In this document: positions 6,670 to 15,989 of the stretch, piece by piece
Layout: each line of letters begins with the position of its first letter
Numbering within the stretch: the first letter of the stretch is position 1
NCBI GenBank assembly: GCA_944325655.1
Contig: CALVAW010000018.1
Coordinates: 1 to 34,493, forward strand
DNA from: Candidatus Gastranaerophilales bacterium
GTDB lineage: Bacteria > Cyanobacteriota > Vampirovibrionia > Gastranaerophilales > Gastranaerophilaceae
DNA: 34,493 bases
Direction of reading: 5' to 3'
Notes under the pieces: model-generated
Seen by the model: only the letters and a program-made list of their open reading frames with translations
Told to the model about the DNA's origin: nothing
Database searches by the model: none
Position numbers and translations under genes: made by a program

Positions 6670-9600
6670 TTATTCGTTTTCTTCTTCGTCTTTATCATCA
6701 GTTTTGTTATCTTGTCCAAGATCTACCTTGGCCGCTGCTGACATTATGTTTGATGTTTGGTCAACAGTGTTATCTGAAACTTTAGAAGTTTTAGAGATTT
6801 CAACCTGTTCTCTCGGAAGTTTAATTTGATTGATTAAAGAATCAATATTGTCATCACTCGGATCTACCGGTGGCGGTTCAGGACATGGTTCTTCTTCAAC
6901 CGGTCTGTCATAAACTAAGATAAAGTCTTCGTTTGTATCTCCAAAGTTAATTGTATGTTTTTCATATACATCAATTACTCCGTCATCTGTTGTAACTTGC
7001 CCTTTAACATAGTTTCCGGTGTAATCGAAATCAGTCGGATCTTTTGCAAAGTCTTTATCTTGATTGAAGCCCATATAGTCTCTTACTTCTATATAGCCTT
7101 TTGACGGAGTATTTTCCGGAAGACCCGCTAACTGTTCTTTTGTTAGAGTGGTATCCGATGCATACATCTTATCATTTGCATCCGTAAACAATTTATCAGT
7201 TATGATTTTAGAAACTGCAAGTTCATTATCAACAGCATTGATGTGTACTTCCGGTCCTTCATATTGTTTTGAATTTTCATCCCATTTTTGAGTACCTGAT
7301 AAATAGTATCCTTCTTTGAAGTGGCCTCCTGTAGGATCTTTGTCAAGTTTTTCAACATTTTGTGCAACCATTTCAACACCGGCATCTTTATTGTTAGCAT
7401 TTTTCAAGTCAACTACTATGCTGCCGTTTGTAGGATCATTAGCATCTTTTACCGTTTCTGTTGTAATTTTTAATTTGGTTTTGTTTACATCAAGAACGGT
7501 TTTACCTGTACCTGTTCTGTCGGTTGATACGCTTTGCGGGAATTTATGTGTTTTTTCAGCAACATCTGCAGCAGCTGTTCCGGTAACATCATTTGTTGTA
7601 ACGTCCCCGTTAGCAAATATTTCAGTTGTTGTATTTTTTGCATTAGCAGTTGCTTGTTTAATTGTTAAGTTGTTCATAATTACATCATGACCGGATTCAA
7701 TAAAGTTTTCCGGAGCTTCAAATGATGAATTGACAAATTGAATATCGCCTTGGGTGTAGAATTTATTGGCACCGCCTGCAATGTAATCAACATTTACTGA
7801 TTTTAGAGAATCTTGGCTTGTGAAAGTATTATCTCCTTTTGCATTAAATGTTAATCTGTCTCCATATTCAAGAATCGGCATTGTTGTTTTTTCTGCATTA
7901 ATGTCGCCGCCTGTTGATGTTATATACATATCTGCACCTGAAGCTATTTTAACTGAGTTATCAATGTTGATGTTTTCAGCTCCTTGTTTTCCGAATGTAA
8001 TTGTTTCATAAGCTTCAAGGGTTACATCGTTGCCGCCGTTTACTATTGAATTATCTTTAACATACATACCGCCTTTTGTAGCTTCCGCTTTCAGGTTTCT
8101 GTCTGCTTTTAAGGTTGAATTATCGATTTTTACATCGCCTTTTTTAGACAATAAATTAATGTCGTTATTTGTGTGAACATTTGATGTATTCGTCACTTTT
8201 ACATCGCCTTCGGTTGATGTGACATTGAGATTATTAGCATCAGCTGTGTTTAATGTGATTTTATAGTTTATTGCATCTGCTGTTCCATCATCTACAAGAG
8301 TGCCATCTTCATTTCTGTCAAATTTAAGACTGTAAGCAGCTCTTTTCATTGTAGCGTTGTCAAGCGAGAAGTTGCCGTTTGTTTCAAGATTAATATCTCC
8401 GCCAACTTTTCCGTCTGCTTGCAGCGGGCTAAATGTTGAATTGTTTGCAACTGTGACGTTATTTAAACCTGTTGTTCCGTCGTTATAGAATTTGATTTCA
8501 TCATAAACAAGCGATGAGTTATCAATTAGAGTATTGGAACCTTGGATTGATAATTTTCCGTCGGTTGCAATTAATGTTTGATTATTTCCATTGTTATCAA
8601 GGTCGCTGGAGATAATTACATTACCTGCAAGTGAACCATCTGAATATGCGGATAACATATCAATATCTCCGGTTGCATTAACAACAGAGTTATGAACTTT
8701 TACTTCGCCTGCACCTGCAAGGGTTACATTTGTAATATCATTTTGATCTACGGTATTACTTGCTTGTATTAAAGAGTTATTTACTTCAACTTTGTCTACC
8801 GATTGGACGTAAGCATCTCCTTTTGCAAGAACTTTTGAATTATCTATTTTTGCCTTACCGCCATAAGAGAAAATTCTTACTGCGCCTGCATTGCTGCCAT
8901 CTGGTTGATCTTTAGAGCCTGCAGAAATTACAAGAGAATCTTTTACCGTTACATCTTTTCCGGCTGTAATAAATACTTCACCACCATTTTGTCCTTCGGT
9001 TGTTAATGTGTTTCCGTTTTTATCTTTAACAGTTGTATTTATTGATTCAAGACGTGAATTATCAACCAATACATCTTGTGAGCCGACAATCATAATGTCG
9101 CCGTTTTCTTTATTTATTAATTTTGTACCTTTTATGATCGAATTAGAAATTTTAATATCAGATCCGGCTGCATTTGATTTGTTTATAATATGAACATCCC
9201 CTGATCTGATTGCTGTTTCATCAGGCGCTAAACCTGAATTATCTATTGAAATATTTCTTTGAACGTCATTTGCCGTATCTTCAGCTACTTGGAATGTATC
9301 AAGATAACCGTTTGCAAGATAATCAAATGTAACACCGTCAGCTGTAATCAATCTAACATTTGAGAATGATTGAGAGTTGTCTGATGTAATATAGTTGTGA
9401 TTATTTCCCGTTCTGATTAAAGAATCTTTGTATTTTATGTTATCGGAAATTATAGCAATTGATTTATTTGGGTTTGCATTGTTTAAAGTACCGTCTTCAT
9501 TGAAGTGAGCAAATGTTGTTCCATCAAGATTAACAAATGTTTCGCCTTTCTTGAAAGTTAAACCTGCTTCTTCAAAGGCATCTGTATAATTTGAATCAAA

Positions 9601-10179
9601 CGTAATTGAACCATATCTTCTGTTTTCACCATTTACTTCAGGTGTCGGCGATAATTTATTTAAAACGCCTGATTGATAAGCTGATAATTGTGATTCGGTC
9701 ATATCTTTCAGGTTTTTTGCACCTTTAAAATCAAATGTGGAAACAGTGAAAGAATTTAAGTCAACCATTGAACCTGCACCAAACATTACACCTGCAGGGT
9801 TGATTAATATTACCTTGCCTGTTGCGGCAAAAGAGTCGCAACTACCGCCATTTATACATGAATTAGTCAATTTACCTTGAATATCAGACATCTTTCCGCC
9901 TAAAACACGGTTGATGACTGTTTGTGATAACCCTGAAAAACCAAAGTTAACATGTTCGCCTCTGCCTACGGAGAAGTCATTCCAATCAACCTGTCCCACT
10001 GCACCATGCTGTCCGCCTGTAATATTTACGTCAAGTCTGTTATCCGATGTACCAAAACCAATATTTCCGGTATTGCCGATAACATTGTCTACAGATGCGC
10101 CAAAGGCTGTTGCACCGGATATTGATAAGAAAGCCAGCATAGCGGTAAAGGCTGTAATTTTCTTCTTAAATTGACTCAT
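6670..10179 (-). CDS. Two-partner secretion exoprotein (TpsA, filamentous haemagglutinin-like)
   Basis: A 1169-residue secreted protein. Residues 1-28 are a Sec signal peptide (basic start, hydrophobic core, GATAFGA). Residues of about 28-280 form the TPS (haemagglutination activity) domain, with GQVDWNDFSVGRGEHVNF, NRV at 90-92 and KVILINPAGVMFG at 122-134, the last a variant of the family NPNGI motif. The rest is repetitive beta-helix-type sequence with many short units such as VDNSRLES, VKDSLVISAG, IDNSKVLAKG and VNNSLIQAS. An acidic, proline-containing tail (EEEPCPEPPPVDPSDDN onwards) ends the protein. TPS proteins are exported by a TpsB pore and act as adhesins or toxins; no toxin module is visible here. 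Cys108 and Cys114 in the TPS domain may form a disulfide. AAGGGA lies eight bases before the ATG. It is divergent from its partner. Confidence 0.92.
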   Translation of the reverse strand: MSQFKKKITAFTAMLAFLSISGATAFGASVDNVIGNTGNIGFGTSDNRLDVNITGGQHGAVGQVDWNDFSVGRGEHVNFGFSGLSQTVINRVLGGKMSDIQGKLTNSCINGGSCDSFAATGKVILINPAGVMFGAGSMVDLNSFTVSTFDFKGAKNLKDMTESQLSAYQSGVLNKLSPTPEVNGENRRYGSITFDSNYTDAFEEAGLTFKKGETFVNLDGTTFAHFNEDGTLNNANPNKSIAIISDNIKYKDSLIRTGNNHNYITSDNSQSFSNVRLITADGVTFDYLANGYLDTFQVAEDTANDVQRNISIDNSGLAPDETAIRSGDVHIINKSNAAGSDIKISNSIIKGTKLINKENGDIMIVGSQDVLVDNSRLESINTTVKDKNGNTLTTEGQNGGEVFITAGKDVTVKDSLVISAGSKDQPDGSNAGAVRIFSYGGKAKIDNSKVLAKGDAYVQSVDKVEVNNSLIQASNTVDQNDITNVTLAGAGEVKVHNSVVNATGDIDMLSAYSDGSLAGNVIISSDLDNNGNNQTLIATDGKLSIQGSNTLIDNSSLVYDEIKFYNDGTTGLNNVTVANNSTFSPLQADGKVGGDINLETNGNFSLDNATMKRAAYSLKFDRNEDGTLVDDGTADAINYKITLNTADANNLNVTSTEGDVKVTNTSNVHTNNDINLLSKKGDVKIDNSTLKADRNLKAEATKGGMYVKDNSIVNGGNDVTLEAYETITFGKQGAENINIDNSVKIASGADMYITSTGGDINAEKTTMPILEYGDRLTFNAKGDNTFTSQDSLKSVNVDYIAGGANKFYTQGDIQFVNSSFEAPENFIESGHDVIMNNLTIKQATANAKNTTTEIFANGDVTTNDVTGTAAADVAEKTHKFPQSVSTDRTGTGKTVLDVNKTKLKITTETVKDANDPTNGSIVVDLKNANNKDAGVEMVAQNVEKLDKDPTGGHFKEGYYLSGTQKWDENSKQYEGPEVHINAVDNELAVSKIITDKLFTDANDKMYASDTTLTKEQLAGLPENTPSKGYIEVRDYMGFNQDKDFAKDPTDFDYTGNYVKGQVTTDDGVIDVYEKHTINFGDTNEDFILVYDRPVEEEPCPEPPPVDPSDDNIDSLINQIKLPREQVEISKTSKVSDNTVDQTSNIMSAAAKVDLGQDNKTDDKDEEENE

Positions 10180-10555
10180 TATAGTTCCCTTTCATAAATA
10201 CAATCTTTCTTTGCATCCATATGCTTATATAGTATAAAAACCACATAGGGGGTAAAATTTTTCAGATACAATACTTAACTTTACAAAAATTTACATTATA
10301 TTTTTGTAAAAATGGTAACAGAAAAAAAATTTTAAATCAATAAACTATATAAGTTTTATATAATATAATATATACGAATTTTATAAAATTTAACATATTG
10401 ACAAAAATGTTTCATTCTTTTCTTTTTATAGTAAGATAAAAATCATCAATATAATTTATTGTTATCATGCAAAAGTTGTTTTATGATAGTATTGCACGTT
10501 TTATAATTTATTATTGTGCAAGTTCCACAGTTTAAGATAAAGGAATTTAAGAAAA
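10180..10555. promoter_or_regulatory. Divergent control region between tpsA-like and tpsB-like genes
   Basis: This 376-base, very AT-rich gap has no gene. It holds a perfect inverted repeat, TTTACAAAAAT (10280-10290) and ATTTTTGTAAA (10300-10310), nearer the tpsA side. On the tpsB side there is a TATAAT at 10502-10507, flanked by TTGCAC (10492-10497) and GTGCAA (10516-10521), and a looser pair TATCAT/ATGATA around 10464-10488. The TATAAT with TTTTAT 17 bases upstream is the best tpsB promoter candidate. The flanking pairs look like repressor or activator sites. These roles are inferred. Confidence 0.5.
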
Positions 10556-12334
10556 GTGCAAAAGATTGATTTTCACAAGTTTAAAGTTAGTTCAATATTA
10601 CTGGCTTTGTGTTTGTTTATTTCTTCCCCAAGTGCAATTGCCGGTCCGGAAGCCGGTTCAAATCTTATACCGAATGGTATAGGAAATTTTGATGCAGGTG
10701 TAATTGACCAAACAAACTTGCGTCAAATTAAAGACTATGAACAAAAAATCAGAGATGACAGAGAAGAAGAGCACCTTGAAGAAAAAATTGAGATGAATAA
10801 GGAAATGAAGGATAAAATGAAAGACCTTCCGAATAAAGAGGTTAGTTTTACCCTTAATTCAATTCATATAACCGGAAATACGGAATATACGGAAGAACAA
10901 TTATTGAATTTGGTTTGCCAGAGAATAGGTGATGTAGTTACCATTAATGATCTTATAGGTATGGCAAATGCAATTACGGAATTTTATCAAAAGAACGGCT
11001 ATATATCGACAACAGCATATTTGCCTCCTCAAAAAGTAGAAGACGGAAATGTTGAAATTGTTGTTCTTGAAGGTAAATATGGAAATATTACAATTGAAGG
11101 CAATAAATGGGCGAGAAAGAAATATTTAAGCGCCACTTTTTTGAAGGATAAAAATATACAAGAAGATAAAGTATTAAATGTTGCCGATATACAAGAATCT
11201 TTGCGTGAATTAAATGCAACTGATTATATTAAAGGTGCGGTTGCTCTTCAAGATAATGAAGATTCTGAACAATATACAGATCTTACATTGAACGTTAAAG
11301 ACAGATTTCCTATAGACTTTGATTTTCGTTTTGATAACCAAGGTCGTTCTGCTGTCGGTTTGAATCGTTTTGTAATATTTGCCGGAATGAGTAATTTAAC
11401 CGGTTTTGGCGATCAGATTTTGTCTACAACTTCTTTGGCAAGAAGTTCTATAGGGCAAGGTGTATTTTATTCGGTTCCCATAGGTCGTCATGAAACAAAA
11501 TTGAATTTAGGTTATTCTTATTCGGGTACAAAACTTGACAGAGGTGAATTGAAAGATTTTGATGTCAAGGGTAAATCCCACAATTTCTATATAGATTTAT
11601 CAAGAAGACTTATTAAGACTGAAAACTATAAATTATACGGTGATATAGCTTTTGATATGAGAAATACAAATACGACTTTAAGAGGTTATGATTTGTATGG
11701 TTACAGGACAAGAGCTATTAAATTAAATTTAACAAATGTAAAAGATGATTTTTACGGTAAATGGTTCGGTAATATCGGTATAGCTAAAGGTATTGATATA
11801 TTTGGTGCTTCAAATGATTTATACGGATATTATTCAAAAGAAACTCCGACAAACAGAATGGTTAAAATTCAGGCTTCAATTGCAAGATTACAAGTTTTGC
11901 CTTGGAGAATGATGGGTATATTTACTGCTAACGGTCAATGGGTAAACAGAAATGTTTGGTACTCGGATAAAATGCAAATTGGTGGTATTTCATCTGTCAG
12001 AGGTTTTGAAGAAGGTTATTTCTTAAGAGATTATGGTGTGACCGCTTCCGCTGAGTTAAGAGCTCCTGTGCCATTTTTAAATCATTTACCTGAAAAATTG
12101 AGATTCATCGATGATTCTATCAGACTGGCTGCTTTTTGTGATATGGGTTGGTTTGGTGATTATGGTATCGGAATGCCGAGTTCAAGTTTTGTAATGAGTG
12201 TCGGCGGCGGTTTGGTTTTGAAAATGACCAGATATTTATCAGGTAACGTATATTTTGGTATTCCTATTGTTAATAAACCTGATGATGCTTCAAGTTTCAG
12301 AGTTCACTTTATGATTACATCAAACATATTATAA
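10556..12334 (+). CDS. Two-partner secretion outer-membrane transporter (TpsB, FhaC/ShlB-like)
   Basis: A 592-residue outer-membrane pore that recognises and exports the divergent TpsA. It starts with GTG at 10556 (AAAGGA about 11 bases upstream) and an evident signal peptide to about residue 29 (ILLALCLFISSPSAIAG). A charged helix follows (about 60-95), then two POTRA domains: the first from SIHITGNTEYTEEQLL with FYQKNGYISTTAYLPPQ, the second with VEIVVLEGKYGNITIEGN. A beta-barrel of about 350 residues with alternating strands completes it. SVRGFEEGYFLRDYG at about 479-493 is the conserved VRG(Y/F) loop 6 motif of the Omp85/TpsB superfamily. The last residue is Leu rather than the usual Phe. 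It ends at a good terminator. Confidence 0.93.
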   Translation: MQKIDFHKFKVSSILLALCLFISSPSAIAGPEAGSNLIPNGIGNFDAGVIDQTNLRQIKDYEQKIRDDREEEHLEEKIEMNKEMKDKMKDLPNKEVSFTLNSIHITGNTEYTEEQLLNLVCQRIGDVVTINDLIGMANAITEFYQKNGYISTTAYLPPQKVEDGNVEIVVLEGKYGNITIEGNKWARKKYLSATFLKDKNIQEDKVLNVADIQESLRELNATDYIKGAVALQDNEDSEQYTDLTLNVKDRFPIDFDFRFDNQGRSAVGLNRFVIFAGMSNLTGFGDQILSTTSLARSSIGQGVFYSVPIGRHETKLNLGYSYSGTKLDRGELKDFDVKGKSHNFYIDLSRRLIKTENYKLYGDIAFDMRNTNTTLRGYDLYGYRTRAIKLNLTNVKDDFYGKWFGNIGIAKGIDIFGASNDLYGYYSKETPTNRMVKIQASIARLQVLPWRMMGIFTANGQWVNRNVWYSDKMQIGGISSVRGFEEGYFLRDYGVTASAELRAPVPFLNHLPEKLRFIDDSIRLAAFCDMGWFGDYGIGMPSSSFVMSVGGGLVLKMTRYLSGNVYFGIPIVNKPDDASSFRVHFMITSNIL

Positions 12335-12355
12335 TGTGTTTGTTAGTTTAAATAT

Positions 12356-12390
12356 AAAAATAACACCGTGCCCGAATCGGTGTTATTTTT
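12356..12390 (+). terminator. Rho-independent terminator after tpsB
   Basis: AAAAATAACACCG (12356-12368) pairs exactly with CGGTGTTATTTTT (12378-12390) around a nine-base loop and runs into a T tract. The A-rich left arm means it can also work for the convergent platform-protein operon ending at 12457. Confidence 0.85.
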
Positions 12391-12456
12391 TATATTGCTG
12401 ATAGTTTTATTATATAAAAGTTTTAGATGCAATAAACTTAATATTTTTGCGATTAA

Positions 12457-13668
12457 TTATTGTTGATACGCTTGGAATAATGGCAGGTATAGAGCCAATC
12501 CCAAGAAACCGACTATCATACCAATAAATATCATAAGCAAGGGTTCAATTAGTTTGGTAAATGCATCAATAACTGAATCTAGTTTTTTGTCAATAAAATT
12601 TACGCAATGATAAAGCGAATCACCAAGACGACCTGACTGTTCTCCTGTTGCAATCATAAATGTCATCATAGACGGAACTTCTTTTACGCTTTTTAGAGCT
12701 ACAGAAAGGTGTGTACCTTGTTGCACTTTTGTTGCTACCTGCATAATTGCTGTTTTTAAAATAAAATTATCCATTGTTAAATTTGCAAGGAATAAACAAT
12801 CGACAATAGGGATACCTGCTTCGTATGATACTTGAAGCACGGCTATAAAATTTGAAAAATTGGAAAATTTCATTAATTCGGATAACATTGGGATATGAAG
12901 AACAATTTTATCTATTGTTTTTCTGACAACCGGATTTTGATAGGCTTGATTTAGTCCAAATATAATAAGTGTTATTCCGACTACCAGTATAAACCAATAT
13001 TGCTTCATAAATACACCAAGATTCATACAAGCTTTTGTTATCCAAGGCAGCGGTTTGCCTAAATTATTAAACATTTCATCGAATGCAGGAAAAACAAACA
13101 CAAGCATTATAACCACCGCTACTATTGCAAGCATGATTACTATAGCAGGATAAATTAATGCGCCGATTACCTTGCCTTTTACTGCATCTTGTTTTTTTAA
13201 TAGTTCAAGCATACGCATTAAGGTTTTATCAAGTTCTCCTGAATCTTCTCCTGCTTTTACCAAACCTATATACACTCTTCCGAATATATTTCTGTATCTT
13301 TCGAGTGTTTCACCTAAGGTTGAACCGCCAATGATTTGTTTTCTGAATTCGTGTGTTATTTTTCTTATTCTTTTTGAATCAGAGTTTTGCTCAACAAAAA
13401 GCAAGGCTTCGATAATCGGTATGCCTGTAGAAGTTAAAATTTCAAGCGTAGATGTAAAATCAATTTTTTCTCTTAAGCTTAGCGCACTAATTTTTGCAAC
13501 TTTCCCAAACTTTTTTTTGTTTTTTTTTGCATCTATATCTACTATTGATGTCGGGATTAAATCCATGCCGCGAACTTTTTTACGTGCTTCATTAATGTCG
13601 TTTGCTTCTACACGACCCGAAACTACTGTTCTATTGTTTTTTAGTGCGGTATAAAGATAAACTGCCAT
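12457..13668 (-). CDS. Type II secretion/type IV pilus inner-membrane platform protein (GspF/PilC family)
   Basis: A 403-residue polytopic protein with the two tandem GspF cytoplasmic domains (about 65-190 and 265-390). The first shows FTSTLEILTSTGIPIIEAL and GSTLGETLERY; the second shows FSNFIAVLQVSYEAGIPIVDCL and TGEQSGRLGDSL. They are separated by membrane helices near 170-195 and 222-242, with a last helix near 378-400 (LLMIFIGMIVGFLGLALYLPLF). It anchors the assembly ATPase and pushes pilin or pseudopilin subunits into the fibre. Its ATG shares one base with the ATPase stop (TAATG), so the two are translationally coupled. Sequence alone does not separate a pilus from a secretion role. 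Confidence 0.93.
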   Translation of the reverse strand: MAVYLYTALKNNRTVVSGRVEANDINEARKKVRGMDLIPTSIVDIDAKKNKKKFGKVAKISALSLREKIDFTSTLEILTSTGIPIIEALLFVEQNSDSKRIRKITHEFRKQIIGGSTLGETLERYRNIFGRVYIGLVKAGEDSGELDKTLMRMLELLKKQDAVKGKVIGALIYPAIVIMLAIVAVVIMLVFVFPAFDEMFNNLGKPLPWITKACMNLGVFMKQYWFILVVGITLIIFGLNQAYQNPVVRKTIDKIVLHIPMLSELMKFSNFSNFIAVLQVSYEAGIPIVDCLFLANLTMDNFILKTAIMQVATKVQQGTHLSVALKSVKEVPSMMTFMIATGEQSGRLGDSLYHCVNFIDKKLDSVIDAFTKLIEPLLMIFIGMIVGFLGLALYLPLFQAYQQ

Positions 13669-15974
13669 TATTGTTCGCTCGCCAATCCCAGTATTCTTAC
13701 TTGTTCTTCTATAGAAGTGCTGCCTTCTAGTATGTGTCTTAAGCAGGACATTTTAAGTGTTTTCATCCCTTGTTTTATTGCATAGTCTTCTATTTCAACA
13801 TCATGTGCTCTTTGTGCAATCATTTTTCTTATTTCGTTGTTAACAACCAATATTTCCATGACTGCAAGACGACCAAGATATCCGGAATTTTTGCAGTGTG
13901 GACATCCATGAGGTTTGTATATTTTGGTCTGAGTTAATTTTTGTATTTCGATAGGGTCTGTTAAAATTTGCCTTGCTTCTTCATAGCTTGGATAATATTC
14001 TTCTTTGCAGTTAGGACATAATTTTTTAACTAAACGTTGAGCAATTATACCTGAGATTGTTGATGAAATAAGATAATCTTTGGCTCCCATTTCAATTAAA
14101 CGTGTAATTGTTGCAGCTGCAGAGTTTGTGTGGACTGTTGACAGTACCAAGTGACCTGTAAGAGAAGCGGATATTGCAACTTCAAGTGTCTCATAGTCAC
14201 GGATTTCACCTATTAGAATTGTATCAGGGTCTTGTCTCAATATTGCACGCAGAGAATTTGCAAAGGTAATGCCTGCTTTAGTATTTATTGAAGATTGGTT
14301 AATTCCTTCAAGTTTTATTTCCACAGGATCTTCAATTGTTGTGATATTGATTGAATCCGAGTTCATATATCTTAATATTGCATATAAAGTTGTTGTTTTA
14401 CCTGAACCTGTCGGACCTGAAGTCAGAACAATGCCGTTTGGAGATGATACTAAATATCGAATTTTTTTTATATCTTCTTCAGAAGCACCTACTATTTCTA
14501 TTTTATCTGCTTTTGCTTCTTTGGAATCCATTTGCGGAGCGAGCACACGGATTACCATTTTTTCTTTTCCGGCAACAGGTAATGTGTTTACACGAAAATC
14601 TTGTGCTTTATTTTTATATTTTAAAGTGAATGAACCGTCTTGCGCACGTCGGTGTTCTGCAATGTTCATTCTTGAAATTACTTTAAACCTTGAAATAACA
14701 GCGCTATCTACTTTGGCGGGAATTTTAAGCGCTTCTTGCAAAGAGCCGTCAACCCTTAGTCGCACCCTGTAGCCCACTGATAATGGTTCTATGTGTATAT
14801 CTGATGCGCGCCTGTCAATTGCCATTGCAATAATTTTATTTGCTAATTGCGAAACCGCACCGTCAGAATCTTGAATTTCTTGTTCTACTTGTTCCCAAAG
14901 TTCAGATGAATTTGATTCAATTTTTTCATCTTCATTAATTTGCTGCAGAAGTTCATCCGTATCGGTTTTATCCATGTTGTAATATGTGTTGATAAAGTTT
15001 TCAAATTCAACATGGGTAACAAGCATTACAGTAGGTTTTAAACCGGTTTGATAAACTATTTCATTTATAACTTTTATATCATTTGGATTTACCATCCCGA
15101 CAACAAGTGATTTATCTGTCATGCTTAATGGTATAACTTTGTTTATTTTTACAAAATCTTCAGGCAAGATTGAAATGGCTGTTGGCAAGGCTTTTAATTG
15201 TTCCGCCGTTGCATATTTTAAGCCCATTTGAGCTCCAAGCGCTTCTTTAAGATCTTTAATTGTGACAAAACCCATTTTAACAAGTATAGAACCCAGAGGA
15301 ATTCCTTGCGCTTTGCTTTCCGCTAATGCTATTTGCAGTTGTTCTTCGTTGATAAGATTTTCTTCAATTAAAATTTCACCTAATTTTTTTGTTTGAGGCG
15401 ATTTTACTTTGCTTATATCGGCTGTGGGCTCTCCTTCGGTGTCGAGATTGAGTTTATTTTTTTTGTTTTTTTGTTTGTTTTTATTGCCATGCCTGCCTAT
15501 ATCGTCCGAAACATCAATGTATAAGCTGGGATCGTTGGGTTGTGTTGTTGTAATATCTTCTCTTGCATCAATTATGTTAAGCTCTTCTTCTATGTCATCA
15601 TTAATATCTAATTCTTCTTCGATATTGTTTATGTCTTCAAGTTCTTCATTTTCAAAATTAATCACATCTTGGCTTAAATCTTTAGGCGGGACGACAGTGC
15701 CGTATTTTTCAGAGAATTTCTTTAAGAAAGCATTGAATAATTCTTTAAAATTTTCTTTTGTTAAATAAATAAATTCTATTTTATTGTCTATAATTTTACT
15801 TACGTATTCAGTAATTTTTTCTTTATTTGAATTTGAATAAATCGCTATAAAGAATACATCATTTTGCATATTAACAGGGACGAAAGACAATTCTTCCGCC
15901 ACTGTTAATTCGAACTTATTTGCTAAATCAAAATTAATTTTTTTAATTAGTTTATTTATTATGCTGTTATCCAT
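13668..15974 (-). CDS. Type II secretion/type IV pilus assembly ATPase (GspE/PilB/MshE family)
   Basis: A 768-residue hexameric ATPase that powers fibre extension. An extra acidic N-terminal region of about 200 residues precedes an MshEN/GspE N-domain (about 205-340; LGEILIEENLINEEQLQIAL, PLGSILVKMGFVT). The catalytic part has Walker A GPTGSGKTTT near residue 519, an Asp box (TIEDPVEIK), Walker B with ILIGEIRDYETLE, and the His box (GHLVLSTVHTNSA). The zinc-binding tetracysteine is CPNC near 653 and CPHC near 691, typical of extension (PilB/GspE) and not retraction (PilT) ATPases. The N-terminal extension is longer than in most family members and begins with an acidic DINNIEEELDIND-like stretch after about residue 110. 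It overlaps the platform gene by one base. Confidence 0.95.
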   Translation of the reverse strand: MDNSIINKLIKKINFDLANKFELTVAEELSFVPVNMQNDVFFIAIYSNSNKEKITEYVSKIIDNKIEFIYLTKENFKELFNAFLKKFSEKYGTVVPPKDLSQDVINFENEELEDINNIEEELDINDDIEEELNIIDAREDITTTQPNDPSLYIDVSDDIGRHGNKNKQKNKKNKLNLDTEGEPTADISKVKSPQTKKLGEILIEENLINEEQLQIALAESKAQGIPLGSILVKMGFVTIKDLKEALGAQMGLKYATAEQLKALPTAISILPEDFVKINKVIPLSMTDKSLVVGMVNPNDIKVINEIVYQTGLKPTVMLVTHVEFENFINTYYNMDKTDTDELLQQINEDEKIESNSSELWEQVEQEIQDSDGAVSQLANKIIAMAIDRRASDIHIEPLSVGYRVRLRVDGSLQEALKIPAKVDSAVISRFKVISRMNIAEHRRAQDGSFTLKYKNKAQDFRVNTLPVAGKEKMVIRVLAPQMDSKEAKADKIEIVGASEEDIKKIRYLVSSPNGIVLTSGPTGSGKTTTLYAILRYMNSDSINITTIEDPVEIKLEGINQSSINTKAGITFANSLRAILRQDPDTILIGEIRDYETLEVAISASLTGHLVLSTVHTNSAAATITRLIEMGAKDYLISSTISGIIAQRLVKKLCPNCKEEYYPSYEEARQILTDPIEIQKLTQTKIYKPHGCPHCKNSGYLGRLAVMEILVVNNEIRKMIAQRAHDVEIEDYAIKQGMKTLKMSCLRHILEGSTSIEEQVRILGLASEQ

Positions 15975-15989
15975 TTTGCTTTTCTTTTT

